Notes: generated from the letters alone by a model not told the origin. DNA of 64,000 nt from Streptomyces roseoviridis (GCF_039535235.1 NZ_BAAAWU010000001.1:62001-126000); one strand, 5' to 3'; counted from the stretch's first letter, positions 31,764 to 41,888 are shown. Made by a program: numbers and translations.

Positions 31764-32618
31764 TCAGACCGCCGTCGCTCGTCGCTTCATGTCGGCGTAG
31801 CCGGCCACGGCGGCCGCCCTGCGGGACCGGTCGAAGTCCTTGCTCCGGAAGTCGCGGTCGTCGGGAGCGACGACCCGCAGTCCCGCGGGCAGGGTGTCGG
31901 TGCGCCGGCTCACGTCCCGCGCGACGCCCACCAGCAGGTCGAACGCCGTCCGGAAGGAGGCACCCTTGCACTCCCAGAGGGACTCGAAGGCGAACGGGTC
32001 ACGCAGCCGCTCGGCACGGATGAGCGGACCGGTGTCCACCCCGTTGTCCACGAAGTGCACCGTGGCACCGGCGCACCGCCGGAAGCGTTCCATGTCGCGC
32101 TGGGCGGCGACCTGCTCGGTGGCGTACATGCCCCGGGCATGGGGCAGCACGGCGGAGTGGCCGTTGACGATCCGGTCGGGGGCCAGTTCGATCCACCACG
32201 GCGCCAGCAGGCGGTCGAGGAACACGAAGAAGTAGGGGGAGGGCTCCCGGCGGCACAGCTCCTCGGCCCAGACGCGGACCTCGGGGGCGTTGAGGTTCTC
32301 ACCGAGGAAGCCGAGACGCCCCGGCAGGTCCTCGGGCAGCGACGGCACTCCGTACAGGTGGAGCATGGCCTCGTCCGTCTCGCCGAGGTCGCCGTAGAGG
32401 CGGCGCAGCTCCTCGTGTTCGCCGGGGGTGAGGACCCGTTTTCCGGCATGGGCCCGGTGGAAGCGGACGCGCTGCCGGTAGAGACCTTCCCGGGCCGGGT
32501 CGTCGCGTACGTGGACGCCGCCGAACGACGGCGAGGCGCCGAACTCCTCGAGCCACTGGGACATCAGATAGGTCGCGTGGAAGCTCCCCTCCGACATCAG
32601 GACACACGTGGACTCCAC
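31764..32618 (-). CDS. Formyltransferase-family protein
   Basis: 284 residues from a GTG with AAGGAG upstream. VNGHSAVLP (about 151-159) carries the Asn and His, and VDTGPLI (about 194-200) the Asp, of the N-H-D triad of folate-dependent formyltransferases such as methionyl-tRNA and GAR formyltransferases. It is too divergent from Fmt to be housekeeping, and lies 15 bp after the amidohydrolase gene and 218 bp before the PKS. It probably formylates a pathway amine (amino acid, tethered starter or product). The 218 bp to the PKS may hold an internal promoter; no gene seen there. Confidence 0.8.
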   Translation of the reverse strand: MESTCVLMSEGSFHATYLMSQWLEEFGASPSFGGVHVRDDPAREGLYRQRVRFHRAHAGKRVLTPGEHEELRRLYGDLGETDEAMLHLYGVPSLPEDLPGRLGFLGENLNAPEVRVWAEELCRREPSPYFFVFLDRLLAPWWIELAPDRIVNGHSAVLPHARGMYATEQVAAQRDMERFRRCAGATVHFVDNGVDTGPLIRAERLRDPFAFESLWECKGASFRTAFDLLVGVARDVSRRTDTLPAGLRVVAPDDRDFRSKDFDRSRRAAAVAGYADMKRRATAV

Positions 32619-32633
32619 GTCGGTTCTCCTTTG

Positions 32634-33911
32634 TCATTCCTCGTCGGCGAGGGTCAGGGCCGTGGCCGCGAGAAGGTTGATGGCGCGCGTGCAGGACTCG
32701 GCCGTGGAGTACTCGCGCGGGCTGTGGCTGATGCCGTCGTACTCGCCCCTGGCGAAGACCATGACCGCCGGGCAGACGGCCGCCATTTCCTGGGCGTCGT
32801 GCCCTGCTCCGGAGAGGATCGGGCTGTGGGTCAGGCCGAGGGCCTCCGCCTCCCGGGCGACGATCTTCCGGAGTCTGCCGTCGAAGGCGACCGGCGAGGT
32901 GCGTGCCATGCGGCGGGTGGTGATGCGCACCCCGTCCTGCGTCTCCTGCAGCCGGTCGAGGTGGCGCGCGAGGTGTTCCTCCGCGCGGACCATGCACTCC
33001 TCGTCGGGATTGCGCAGGTCGACCGTGAGGTCGGCCCTGGCGGGGACGATGTTGGTGTCGCCCGGATGGAGAGTCAGGTGCCCCACGGTGGCTCGGAGGC
33101 GGCCGTAGTCGCCGCTGTCCACCATGGTGCGCAGGTGGCGCACGATCCCGGCGGCGACGAGACCGGCGTCGGCGCGCATCTCGGTGGGGGTGGCCCCGGC
33201 ATGGGCGGCGCGGCCGTGGACGACGATCTCCTGCCACGAGATGCCCTGCGTCCCGGTGACGACCCCGACGTCGGTGCCCGAGCGGAACAGCAGCGGGCCC
33301 TGTTCGATGTGGCATTCGACGTAGGCGTACGGCGGTGGGTCGAGCCGCACGCCGTGCGGGCCCGCGAAGCCGATCCGGGCCAGCTCGTCGCCGAAGGCAA
33401 GGCCGTCCGCGTCCGTCAGGGCGTGGGCCTCCTCCAGCGGGATCCGGCCCGCGGCGACGGCGCTTCCGAGCATGTCGGTGCCGAACCGGACGCCTTCCTC
33501 TTCGCTGAAGGAGGCGATCTCCAACGGGCGGCGCGTGGTGATGCCGCGTTCGTTCAGCGTGCGGATGATCTCCAGGCCGCCCAGGACGCCCAGGCAACCG
33601 TCGAAGGCGCCCGCCGTCGCCACGCTGTCGATGTGGGACCCGATCATGACCGGCGGGGCGTCCGGCACGGTGCCGGCCCGGCGGCCGTAGATGTTCCCCA
33701 CCGCGTCGACGCGCACGGTGAGTCCGGCCTCCTCCATCCACGACACCAGCTTGCGGCGCCCTTGTGCGTCGGCGTCCGTGAGCGCCAGCCGCCGCACGCC
33801 GCGCAGACCCGTCTGCTCGTCCTCGTACGCGCCGATCTCCGCCAGCTCCATGAGCGACCGCCACAACCGGTCACCGTCGACGGTGACGTGCTCGGGTACG
33901 TCACGGGGCAT
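32634..33911 (-). CDS. M20-family metal-dependent amidohydrolase (N-carbamoyl amino acid hydrolase/allantoate amidohydrolase-like)
   Basis: 425 residues from the ATG at 33911 (GAGGAG upstream). The binuclear-metal motifs are intact: GSHIDSVATAGAFDGCLG (His, Asp), FSEEEGVRFGTDM (Glu pair), VECHIEQGP (His) and SGAGHDAQEM (His). The dimerisation lid region (HGRAAHAGATPTEMRADAG) is also typical. Family enzymes hydrolyse N-carbamoyl-L-amino acids, allantoate or related N-acyl amides to free amines. First gene of the leftward unit with the formyltransferase, PKS, NRPS and ATP-grasp. Pairing with a formyltransferase suggests removal of an N-protecting group, an inference; purine/allantoin salvage is the alternative but no other such genes are near. 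Confidence 0.85.
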   Translation of the reverse strand: MPRDVPEHVTVDGDRLWRSLMELAEIGAYEDEQTGLRGVRRLALTDADAQGRRKLVSWMEEAGLTVRVDAVGNIYGRRAGTVPDAPPVMIGSHIDSVATAGAFDGCLGVLGGLEIIRTLNERGITTRRPLEIASFSEEEGVRFGTDMLGSAVAAGRIPLEEAHALTDADGLAFGDELARIGFAGPHGVRLDPPPYAYVECHIEQGPLLFRSGTDVGVVTGTQGISWQEIVVHGRAAHAGATPTEMRADAGLVAAGIVRHLRTMVDSGDYGRLRATVGHLTLHPGDTNIVPARADLTVDLRNPDEECMVRAEEHLARHLDRLQETQDGVRITTRRMARTSPVAFDGRLRKIVAREAEALGLTHSPILSGAGHDAQEMAAVCPAVMVFARGEYDGISHSPREYSTAESCTRAINLLAATALTLADEE

Positions 33912-34619
<708 letters not shown>

Positions 34620-34639
34620 CGCCGACTGTCGCTTTTCGT

Positions 34640-34677
34640 AGCTGGGGCCCGCATCCCTCGGGGTGCGGGCCCCAGCT
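34640..34677. terminator. Terminator after the first cold-shock gene
   Basis: AGCTGGGGCCCGCA pairs with TGCGGGCCCCAGCT around a short TCCCTCGGGG loop, 20 bp after the cold-shock stop and following a CTTTTCG stretch. Confidence 0.85.
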
Positions 34678-34960
34678 CCATGCGTTTCCCGCAGCGGTTT
34701 TCGCCTGCGGGCAGCGAGCAGAACATCGTGGGCTCAGTCCTCGCTGACAGCCCCGAAGCGCACAGCATCCCTTCGCGGATGCCTCGCGGTGGGCTCCCGG
34801 TACGCGAGTCCACGCATCCACTCATTTCAGCGCCTGCGTCCGCACGGATTTTCCGTCAGCCGGATCGCTGCCGCGCTCCATCGGCCCATTCTCGCAATTC
34901 CCCGTGCCGCTCATTGCTGCGGGAATTCCTTGATATGAGCCGCATCAAGGAAGGTTCCGC

Positions 34961-36457
34961 ATGAACCGCACACGCACGAACGACCGCTTCTCCCGTAGCC
35001 GTAACGGCGGTGGCGACTCCGGCAGGGGTGACGGCCGATTCGGTCCGCCGGCCCCTCGCCGGTCCGGTGGGCCGAGGCGCGCCGAGGGTCACGGCCGTCG
35101 GCCCGCCGCAGTGCAGGGGGAGTTCGCCCTGCCGTCGACTCTCACCCCCGCGCTTCCCGCCGCCGAGGCGTTCGCCTCTCTCGGCATGCCGGGGCAACTG
35201 CTCGCCGAACTCGGCAAGCAGGGTGTGACCGTACCGTTCCCCATCCAGGCCGCGACGCTGCCCAACTCCCTCGCCGGCCGTGACGTGCTCGGCCGCGGCC
35301 GTACCGGTTCCGGCAAGACCCTCGCCTTCGGGCTGGCGCTGCTCGCCCGTACGGCCGGCAGGCGCGCCGAGCCCCGGCAGCCGCTCGGGCTGGTCCTCGT
35401 ACCGACGCGTGAGCTGGCGCAGCAGGTCACCGATGCCCTCGTCCCGTACGCCCGTTCCGTGAAGCTGCGCCTCGCCACGGTCGTGGGCGGAATGCCGATC
35501 GGCAGGCAGGCCAGCGCGCTGCGCGGTGGCGCCGAGGTCGTCGTCGCCACTCCCGGACGCCTCAAGGACCTCATCGAACGCGGCGACTGCCGGCTTGACC
35601 AGGTCTCGATCACCGTCCTCGACGAGGCGGACCAGATGGCCGACATGGGCTTCATGCCGCAGGTGACCGCCCTGCTCGACCAGGTCCGGCCGGAGGGGCA
35701 GCGCATGCTGTTCTCCGCCACTCTCGACCGCAACGTCGACCTGCTCGTGCGCCGCTACCTGACCGATCCCGTGGTGCACTCCGTCGACCCTTCGGCCGGC
35801 GCGGTCACGACGATGGAGCACCACGTGCTGCACGTCCACGGCGCCGACAAGCACGGCGCCACCACCGAGATCGCCGCACGCGACGGCCGCGTCATCATGT
35901 TCCTCGACACCAAGCACGCCGTCGACCGCCTCACCGAGCACCTCCTGAACAGCGGGGTGCGGGCCGCGGCCCTGCACGGCGGGAAGTCGCAGCCGCAGCG
36001 CTCCCGCACCCTGGCACAGTTCAAGACGGGTCACGTCAACGTGCTGGTCGCCACCAACGTCGCGGCCCGCGGCATCCACGTCGACAACCTCGACCTGGTC
36101 GTCAACGTCGATCCGCCGACCGACCACAAGGACTACCTCCACCGCGGCGGCCGCACGGCCCGGGCCGGCGAATCGGGCAGCGTCGTCACGCTGGTCACCC
36201 CGAACCAGCGGCGCGGCATGGCCCGCCTCATGACAGCGGCCGGCATCGTCCCGCAGACCACTCAGGTCCGCACCGGCGAAGAGGCCCTGCGCCGCATCAC
36301 CGGCGCCCAGGCCCCGACCGGCATTCCGGTCGTCATCACCGCGCCGGTGGTCGAACGTCCCAAGAAGCGCGGCGCCACCTCACGGGGCCGACGCCGTCCC
36401 GTCCCTGCGCCCCGGCGCGCCGGCGCGCGCCGGTCCACTGCCGGTGCGGCCGCGTAG
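34961..36457 (+). CDS. DEAD-box RNA helicase
   Basis: 498 residues with all helicase motifs: Q-motif region (PFPIQAATLPNSLAGRDVL), GRTGSGKT (motif I), PTRELAQQ (Ia), TPGRLKDL (Ib), LDEADQM (II), FSATL (III), ATNVAARGIHV (V) and HRGGRTARAG (VI). The first 60 residues are Arg/Gly-rich and the tail after about 450 is Arg/Ala/Pro-rich, as in RhlE-like helicases that bind structured RNA. It follows a cold-shock gene and likely helps RNA unwinding or degradation in the cold. AAGGTT sits 9 nt before the start. Confidence 0.95.
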   Translation: MNRTRTNDRFSRSRNGGGDSGRGDGRFGPPAPRRSGGPRRAEGHGRRPAAVQGEFALPSTLTPALPAAEAFASLGMPGQLLAELGKQGVTVPFPIQAATLPNSLAGRDVLGRGRTGSGKTLAFGLALLARTAGRRAEPRQPLGLVLVPTRELAQQVTDALVPYARSVKLRLATVVGGMPIGRQASALRGGAEVVVATPGRLKDLIERGDCRLDQVSITVLDEADQMADMGFMPQVTALLDQVRPEGQRMLFSATLDRNVDLLVRRYLTDPVVHSVDPSAGAVTTMEHHVLHVHGADKHGATTEIAARDGRVIMFLDTKHAVDRLTEHLLNSGVRAAALHGGKSQPQRSRTLAQFKTGHVNVLVATNVAARGIHVDNLDLVVNVDPPTDHKDYLHRGGRTARAGESGSVVTLVTPNQRRGMARLMTAAGIVPQTTQVRTGEEALRRITGAQAPTGIPVVITAPVVERPKKRGATSRGRRRPVPAPRRAGARRSTAGAAA

Positions 36458-36595
36458 AAGTGCGTGACCGGGAACGCGGCCCGTTCGGGCACGAGGACTC
36501 GCTGCCCGGGACGCGGGGCCCTGCGGGTGACCCGGGCCGGTGCCGTGGCCGACGCACACGCAGCGATCCGGGCGTCCTCGCCCTCGCGCCGAACG

Positions 36596-36635
36596 GCTGA
36601 ACCGCTGCACCGCTGAACCGCTGAACCGCTGAACG
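36596..36635. repeat. 8-bp tandem repeat, five copies
   Basis: Five consecutive GCTGAACC-type units (one with GCACC) lie between the helicase and the SCO5918-type gene. No gene overlaps. Possible slippage array or leader feature; function unknown. Confidence 0.7.
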
Positions 36636-36673
36636 ACGGCCGGCTCCGTTTCCCCTTCTGCCTGTGAGGCACC

Positions 36674-36982
36674 ATGCGTTGTGTCATCGCCCGTTTCCCG
36701 TTCGACTTGACCAGGATCGGCGTGCTGGAATCGATGAAGGGCGTCAAGCCCGAACCGGTCACCGGCGATTCCGTCATCATCGGACGGCGTCACTACCCCG
36801 CCAAGCAGGTCGGCCAGGTCATCACCCGCCAGGACCGCCGCGACTTCAGCGCCGGCGAAGTCCTGAGGGCCATGGCCCGGCTCGGCTTCACCTGCCGCCC
36901 CCTCCCCCGGACGGCGCCCGCCCGGATCGAAAGCCCGTTGCAGCGGGCTTCCGCGATGCTCGGCACTCCCCTGTCGGTCTGA
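36674..36982 (+). CDS. SCO5918-family protein
   Basis: 102 residues, basic. It begins MRCVIARFPFDLTRIGVLESMKG and has a VTGDSVIIGRRHYPAKQVGQVITRQDRRDFSAGEVLRAMARLGFTC core. I recall NCBI annotation of such proteins as SCO5918 family, next to the DEAD-box helicase SCO5920 and the cold-shock gene SCO5921, which is the order seen here. Function unknown; the context suggests RNA or cold adaptation. A 15-bp stem terminator follows 35 bp later. Confidence 0.75.
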   Translation: MRCVIARFPFDLTRIGVLESMKGVKPEPVTGDSVIIGRRHYPAKQVGQVITRQDRRDFSAGEVLRAMARLGFTCRPLPRTAPARIESPLQRASAMLGTPLSV

Positions 36983-37017
36983 CCCGCAGAGCAGGCACCC
37001 GACGACACCAGAACAGC

Positions 37018-37057
37018 ACCGAGGGACCGACCAGCGCGCGCCGGTCGGTCCCTCGGT
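37018..37057. terminator. Terminator after the SCO5918-type gene
   Basis: Perfect 15-bp stem ACCGAGGGACCGACC with its complement and a 10-nt AGCGCGCGCC loop. It also lies beyond the 3' end of the leftward response-regulator gene. Confidence 0.85.
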
Positions 37058-37172
37058 GCGTGCCGTGGTGGGGCCGCATCCAGCCCACCGGTGGCCGCCC
37101 GGCCCAGGCGGCGAAGCACTCCTGCTCCTCCCTCGGCGTCGGCTCCCGGGGCGGCCACCCGGCGGGCCGGGT

Positions 37173-37850
37173 TCAGGGTCCGGGTCGTGCCGTCACCAGG
37201 CCGGTCTCGTAGGCGGCGATGACCGCCTGGGCCCGGTCGCGCACTCCGAGTTTGGCGAAGAGGCCCGTGATGTGGTTCTTCACAGTGGAGGCGCTCACGC
37301 CCAGCCGCGCGGCTATCTCCGTGTTGTCCAGCCCGCCGGCGATCAGCTGCCACACGTCCCGCTCGCGCGGGGTGAGCCCGTCGGTCTCCTGGGGTGTCGG
37401 CCGGGCCACGGTGCGGTCCGAGGCGGTGACGTGCGTGGAGATGAGGCGGGTCAGGAGCCGGGGAGCGAGGATGGCCTCCCCGTCGCGGACCACGCGCAGG
37501 GCCGCCACCAGGTCCTCGGGCGAGATGTCCTTGGGCAGGAACCCGCAGGCCCCGGCCCGCAGGGCGGCCACCACGTGCTCGTCCATGTCGAAGGTGCTCA
37601 GGGCCAGCACGCGGCACTCGGGCAGTTCGGCGCTCAGTCGCCGTGTCGCGGCGATCCCGTCGAGGACCGGCATACGGATGTCCATGATGACCACGTCGGG
37701 GCGCCGCTCGTGCGCCAGGCGCAGCGCCTCGGCCCCGTCGGCGGCTTCGGCGACGACCTGGAAGCCGGGTTCGGGGCCGAGCATCAGGGCGAGACCGCGA
37801 CGTACGAGGGGCTGGTCGTCGGCGATGAGCACCTTCACCACCGCGCTCAT
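37173..37850 (-). CDS. NarL-type response regulator
   Basis: 225 residues. Receiver domain 5-120 with acidic pocket IADDQP, phosphoacceptor Asp about 57 (VVIMDIRMPVLDG), switch Ser/Thr (LALSTFD) and Lys (GFLPKDI). LuxR-type helix-turn-helix at about 160-215 (LTPRERDVWQLIAGGLDNTEIAARLGVSASTVKNHI). The start ATG overlaps the kinase stop (ATGA); a GTG two codons earlier is possible. It probably controls its own operon and the divergent MMPL gene. Confidence 0.95.
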   Translation of the reverse strand: MSAVVKVLIADDQPLVRRGLALMLGPEPGFQVVAEAADGAEALRLAHERRPDVVIMDIRMPVLDGIAATRRLSAELPECRVLALSTFDMDEHVVAALRAGACGFLPKDISPEDLVAALRVVRDGEAILAPRLLTRLISTHVTASDRTVARPTPQETDGLTPRERDVWQLIAGGLDNTEIAARLGVSASTVKNHITGLFAKLGVRDRAQAVIAAYETGLVTARPGP

Positions 37851-39178
37851 GTCCACGCCTCCTCATGGACGCCGAGCGTCGACGCGGACGCGCGCAGGGG
37901 AAGACGGGCGCGGACGGTGAAGCCGCCACCCTCGGGTCCGGCGTGCAGCGTCCCGCCATGCAGTCCGACGCGTTCGCGCATTCCCATCAGCCCGTGGCCG
38001 ACGCCGCGCGGAGCGGTACGGGCCGGACGTCCGGGGGGCGGCCCGTCGTCGGTGACGGCGACTCGCACGTCCTCGGCCGTGCAGCTGAGCCGGACGTCCA
38101 CCCGGGCGCCGTGCCCCGCGTGCTTGCGGGCATTGGGCAGGGCTTCCTGGACGATACGGAAGACGGCGAGCGCGACGCCGGGCGGCAGCGCTCCCAGGTC
38201 TCCGTCGGTGACGAGCGTGGTCGGCAGGCCGGCCCGACGGCTGTCCTCGACGACACGGTCGAGGTCGCCGATGCCGGGCTGCGGCGCGGTCGCCTCGCCC
38301 TCGCCGGGCTCGTCACCGGCGCGCAGTACGTCCAGCAGATGACGCATCTCGTGCAGGGCGGTGCGACCGGAGCCCTCGAGGGCGACGAGGGCTTCGCGGG
38401 CGGCCTGCGGTGACCGCTCGAGGTTCGCGCGGGCGCCGCCCGCGAGCAGCTGCATCGTGGTGAGGTGGTGGGCGACGATGTCGTGCAGTTCGCGGGCGAT
38501 GCGGCGGCGTTCCGCCGCGACGGCGCGGTCGGCGAGCAGGCGCCGGTGTGCCTGGGCGTTGCGCTGCCAGCGGCTGACGGCGACGGCCGCGCCGGTCACG
38601 CACAGCGCGGAGGCGACGTTGCCGGCGAATTCCGGCAGGGACGGCGCGGGCAGCCCCGGGTGGACGAGGTGGAGCACCGCGACGCAGCCGGCGACGGCCG
38701 CAGCCGCGACCGCGGCACGGTGGTGCCGTACGACGGTGTACAGGGCGACGGCGGTCGCGGCACCGTAGTGCGGGCCGACGGCGCTGAACCAGTTGAGGGA
38801 CAGGTTCACCGCCACGACGCCCGCGAGCACGGCCAGGGGCGCGCGGCGGCGGGCGGGCAGCAGCAGTGCGGCGGCCACCACGATCAGGCAGCCGGCCGCC
38901 GGCACGTGTCCCTGGTCCATCTGGCTGGTGATGGCGAACCCCACCAGGTCGAGCGCCGCGGCACCGGCGGCGACGAGGCCGTCGTGCTGACTCCACAGCG
39001 GGAGCCGGCTGCCGTTCTTCGGCTCCACGCCGGCGGGAGGCGCTTCGGTCACGTCCTTCGAGGTCCCGTCACCACCGGTCGCGTGCGCTCCCGGTCCGGC
39101 AGGGTCCGCCCCTTCACCGGCCGCGCCCGGGCCCGCCCGGCCGCCGGCCGCCCCCGCCTCGTCCTCGCGCTGTCTCAT
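37847..39178 (-). CDS. NarL-family sensor histidine kinase
   Basis: 443 residues from the ATG at 39178; the open frame extends far upstream as the antisense of the MMPL gene and is not coding there. An unusually long Ala/Gly-rich cytoplasmic N terminus (about 60 residues) precedes five or so membrane helices (about 65-190). The HisKA_3 motif RRRIARELHDIVAHHLTTM holds the phospho-His. The ATPase domain has QEALPNARKHAGH (N box) and GHGLMGMRERV (G box). No extracytoplasmic sensor domain, so it likely reads membrane state. Co-transcribed with the response regulator. Confidence 0.93.
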   Translation of the reverse strand: MRQREDEAGAAGGRAGPGAAGEGADPAGPGAHATGGDGTSKDVTEAPPAGVEPKNGSRLPLWSQHDGLVAAGAAALDLVGFAITSQMDQGHVPAAGCLIVVAAALLLPARRRAPLAVLAGVVAVNLSLNWFSAVGPHYGAATAVALYTVVRHHRAAVAAAAVAGCVAVLHLVHPGLPAPSLPEFAGNVASALCVTGAAVAVSRWQRNAQAHRRLLADRAVAAERRRIARELHDIVAHHLTTMQLLAGGARANLERSPQAAREALVALEGSGRTALHEMRHLLDVLRAGDEPGEGEATAPQPGIGDLDRVVEDSRRAGLPTTLVTDGDLGALPPGVALAVFRIVQEALPNARKHAGHGARVDVRLSCTAEDVRVAVTDDGPPPGRPARTAPRGVGHGLMGMRERVGLHGGTLHAGPEGGGFTVRARLPLRASASTLGVHEEAWT

Positions 39179-39541
39179 GCCGCCCTCTCGTGCGTTGCCG
39201 TGCGTCTGCTGCCGTGCGTCTCTTCTGCCGCCGTCGGCGGCGGGGCGACCCTCCCCCGTCCCTCGCGTCGCCCCTGCGGTTCGTCCTGTGCGCCGCCCAT
39301 TGTCCCAGCGCGCCCGGGGGTCCGGCGTCGGGACCAGGGCCCAGGGGCGACCAGGAGCAGGGTCCTGGGCCGGGGCGGTGCCAGGGCCGTGCTCCCAGGC
39401 GGTTTCTCGTCCTCGGCTCCGAAGCCGGGGCCGTACGGCGCTGATGTGCTGGAGGCGTACCGGGAGCCGCCCGGTGCAGCCCGCCGCCCGGCCTCCCGTG
39501 CCGCCCGCGGCCGACCCTCGTACCCGTTCCGGAGGCTTTCC
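39179..39541. promoter_or_regulatory. Divergent promoter region, two-component system versus MMPL transporter
   Basis: 363 bp without a convincing gene. Several short direct repeats of CGTGCGTCT and CCGTGCG type occur near 39190-39225, possible regulator sites. Promoters for both directions must lie here. Confidence 0.4.
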
Positions 39542-41707
39542 GTGATCCGTGCCCTGACCGCGTATTCGACCCGCAGACCCTGGCGGGTCATCGCCTTGTG
39601 GGCGGTACTGGGCATCCTGACCGCCGTCGTGGGCCAGTCCCTGGTCTTCCGCGTGACCCAGACCGACAGCGCCCGTTTCCTGCCCTCCGAGTACGACGCC
39701 GCCCAGGCCCTGCGGGTCGCCAGGGAGGAGTTCGGCGTCCGGTCGGACACCGACGCGGTGACGGTGCTGGTGGCACGGCGCGACGGCAGGCCGCTCCGGG
39801 CCGCCGACAGCGAGCGCGTGGCCGGGGTGGCGCGCGAGCTGAGCGCCACCCGGGTGGAGATGCCGTGGACGGACGAACAGATACCGGGGCTCTCCACGGA
39901 CTATTCCCAGACCCCTCGGGTCGCGGTGGCGATGACCGCACCTGGCGGATCGTTCGCGCTGCTCCGGGCCCAGTTGCGGGGCAATTCCACCGACCCCGGC
40001 ATGCACCTGCTGTACCGGGCCTTCCAGGACCGTGCAGAGCAGAAGTTCGAACAGGCCGGGATGCGCACCGGGTTCACCGGCGGCGTGGCGGACGTGGTGG
40101 ACGGAATCGAGGCGGAGGAGACCACGCAGACCCTGGTGGGCCTGTTCATGGTCGGTCTGATCATTCTCATCAACGTGCTGGTGTTCCGCAGCGTGATGGC
40201 CGCGCTCATCCCGCTGGTCGCCGTCTCCGTGGTGGGCGGCGCCGCCGCGGGCACGGTCGTGGCAGCGGCCCTGCTGACCGGTTTCGACCTGGACCCGGGC
40301 ACCCCGGGCATGATCGGCACCGTGCTGGTCGGCATCGGCGTCGACTACTTCCTCTTCCTGTTGTTCCGCTTCCGTGAGGAACTGCGACGGCGTCCTGAGG
40401 ACGACCACCGTCTGGTGGCCTGCGACGTATCGGGACGGGTGGGCACGGCGGTGACCTCCGCCGCGCTGACGATCGTCGCGGCGTTCGCCACGCTGGGCCT
40501 GGCGACGTTCGGCCAGTTCCGGGTGCTCGGCCCCTCGGTGGCCGTCTCCGTGCTGGTCATGCTGGTCGCGAGCCTGACGCTGATGCCGGCGCTCCTGGCG
40601 GTGACCGGGCGGCGGATGTTCTGGCCTTCGCGGACGCTGACGAAGACGGCGCGCCCCGGTCTGGCCGACCGTACGGCACGTCTGGTGGCCCGCCGCCCGC
40701 TGCTGGTGCTCGTGGTGTCGGTCGCCGTCCTCGGCGCGCTCGCGGCCGGTGTGACGGGTGTGCGCATGGACTTCGCCACCGGCGGCACTTCGCGTGACAC
40801 CGCGGCGGCGGCTACGGCGCGGGAGATCGCGGGCGCCTTGCCGCCGGGGGTGTCCGACCCGACGACGGTGTACGTCACCACCAACGACGGCCGCCCCATG
40901 GACGCCGCGGCGCTGGGCCGGCTCCCGCAGGTGCTGGCCGGGACGGACGGCGTCGGCAAGGTGGCCGCCCCCGTCCTCAACGCCGACCGCACGGCTGCCC
41001 GCCTGGACGTGTACCTGAAGGCGGGCGCCCAGACGCAGCAGGCGCGCGACCTCGTGACCGGTCCCGTGCGGCAGGCCGCGCGGGAGGCGGCGCCCGCCGG
41101 GACGACGGCCCATGTGGGCGGCACCGCGGCCGTCTTCGCCGACGTGGCGACGGCGGTCGACCGGGATCTGAAGACGGTGTTCCCGCTGGCCGCGGCACTG
41201 ATCGCGCTCATCCTGTTCGTCCTGCTGCGCAGTCTGTCGGCCCCGCTGGTGCTGATGCTCGCGATCGGGCTGTGCTTCGCGGCGACGTACGGCGCCTCCG
41301 CGCTGGTCTTCCAGCACCTGGGCGGCGAGCCGGGCGTCAACTTCGTCCTGCCGCTGGTGCTGTTCCTGTTCGTGGTGGCCCTGGGCACCGACTACAACAT
41401 CCTCATCAGCGACCGTCTGCGCGAGGAGATGGCCCGCGCCGGTTCCGTCCGCGAGGCCGTCACCCGAGCGGTACGCCACACCGCACCGGCCATCGCCACG
41501 GCGGGCGTCGTTCTCGCCGCCTCCTTCGGCAGCCTCGCCGTCAACGCCGATCCCTCCACCCGCCAGATCGGCTTCGCCACCGCACTGGGCATCCTCCTGT
41601 CCGCCTTCCTCGTCTCGCTCCTGCTGGTGCCGGCTGCCGCCGCGCTGCTGGGGCGGGCGATGTGGTGGCCGCAGCGCGCGGGACAGGACCGTCGGCACGG
41701 CGCCTGA
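39542..41707 (+). CDS. MMPL-family (RND) transporter
   Basis: 721 residues from a GTG with GGAGG 6 nt upstream. Two homologous halves each have one N-terminal helix, an extracytoplasmic loop and about five helices. The MMPL proton-relay motifs are present in both: GIGVDYFLFLLFRFREEL and ALGTDYNILISDRLREE. Family members export lipids, siderophores or drugs. The divergent sensor kinase and regulator suggest induction by membrane stress. Substrate not readable from sequence. Confidence 0.93.
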   Translation: MIRALTAYSTRRPWRVIALWAVLGILTAVVGQSLVFRVTQTDSARFLPSEYDAAQALRVAREEFGVRSDTDAVTVLVARRDGRPLRAADSERVAGVARELSATRVEMPWTDEQIPGLSTDYSQTPRVAVAMTAPGGSFALLRAQLRGNSTDPGMHLLYRAFQDRAEQKFEQAGMRTGFTGGVADVVDGIEAEETTQTLVGLFMVGLIILINVLVFRSVMAALIPLVAVSVVGGAAAGTVVAAALLTGFDLDPGTPGMIGTVLVGIGVDYFLFLLFRFREELRRRPEDDHRLVACDVSGRVGTAVTSAALTIVAAFATLGLATFGQFRVLGPSVAVSVLVMLVASLTLMPALLAVTGRRMFWPSRTLTKTARPGLADRTARLVARRPLLVLVVSVAVLGALAAGVTGVRMDFATGGTSRDTAAAATAREIAGALPPGVSDPTTVYVTTNDGRPMDAAALGRLPQVLAGTDGVGKVAAPVLNADRTAARLDVYLKAGAQTQQARDLVTGPVRQAAREAAPAGTTAHVGGTAAVFADVATAVDRDLKTVFPLAAALIALILFVLLRSLSAPLVLMLAIGLCFAATYGASALVFQHLGGEPGVNFVLPLVLFLFVVALGTDYNILISDRLREEMARAGSVREAVTRAVRHTAPAIATAGVVLAASFGSLAVNADPSTRQIGFATALGILLSAFLVSLLLVPAAAALLGRAMWWPQRAGQDRRHGA

Positions 41708-41806
41708 CCCCGAGCGGCGGCCCTCGTCCGCGCGCGCGGCCCGCGCCGGCCTTGAGCCGTGAGCGGGCCGGCGGCCTCGCCGTCGGTCATCGGCGGCGGG
41801 ACAGCA

Positions 41807-41855
41807 CGAAGGCCCTGCTCCTCCCGGAAATCCAGGGGGAGGAGCAGAGCCTTCG
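41807..41855. terminator. Bidirectional terminator between MMPL and second cold-shock gene
   Basis: CGAAGGC-CTGCTCCTCCC pairs with GGGAGGAGCAG-GCCTTCG, with one unpaired base on each arm and a loop of about 11 nt. Convergent genes end on both sides. Confidence 0.8.
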
Positions 41856-41888
41856 GGGCAGGATCAACTGCCGGTGCTGCGGGAAGGG

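Noticed and set aside
36596..36635. CRISPR array
   Set aside because: Units are 8 bp with no spacers.
39179..41698. Upstream extension of the histidine kinase frame antisense to the MMPL gene
   Set aside because: Composition is that of an antisense shadow (His/Glu/Gln/Gly-rich) and the kinase starts naturally at 39178 before its membrane helices.
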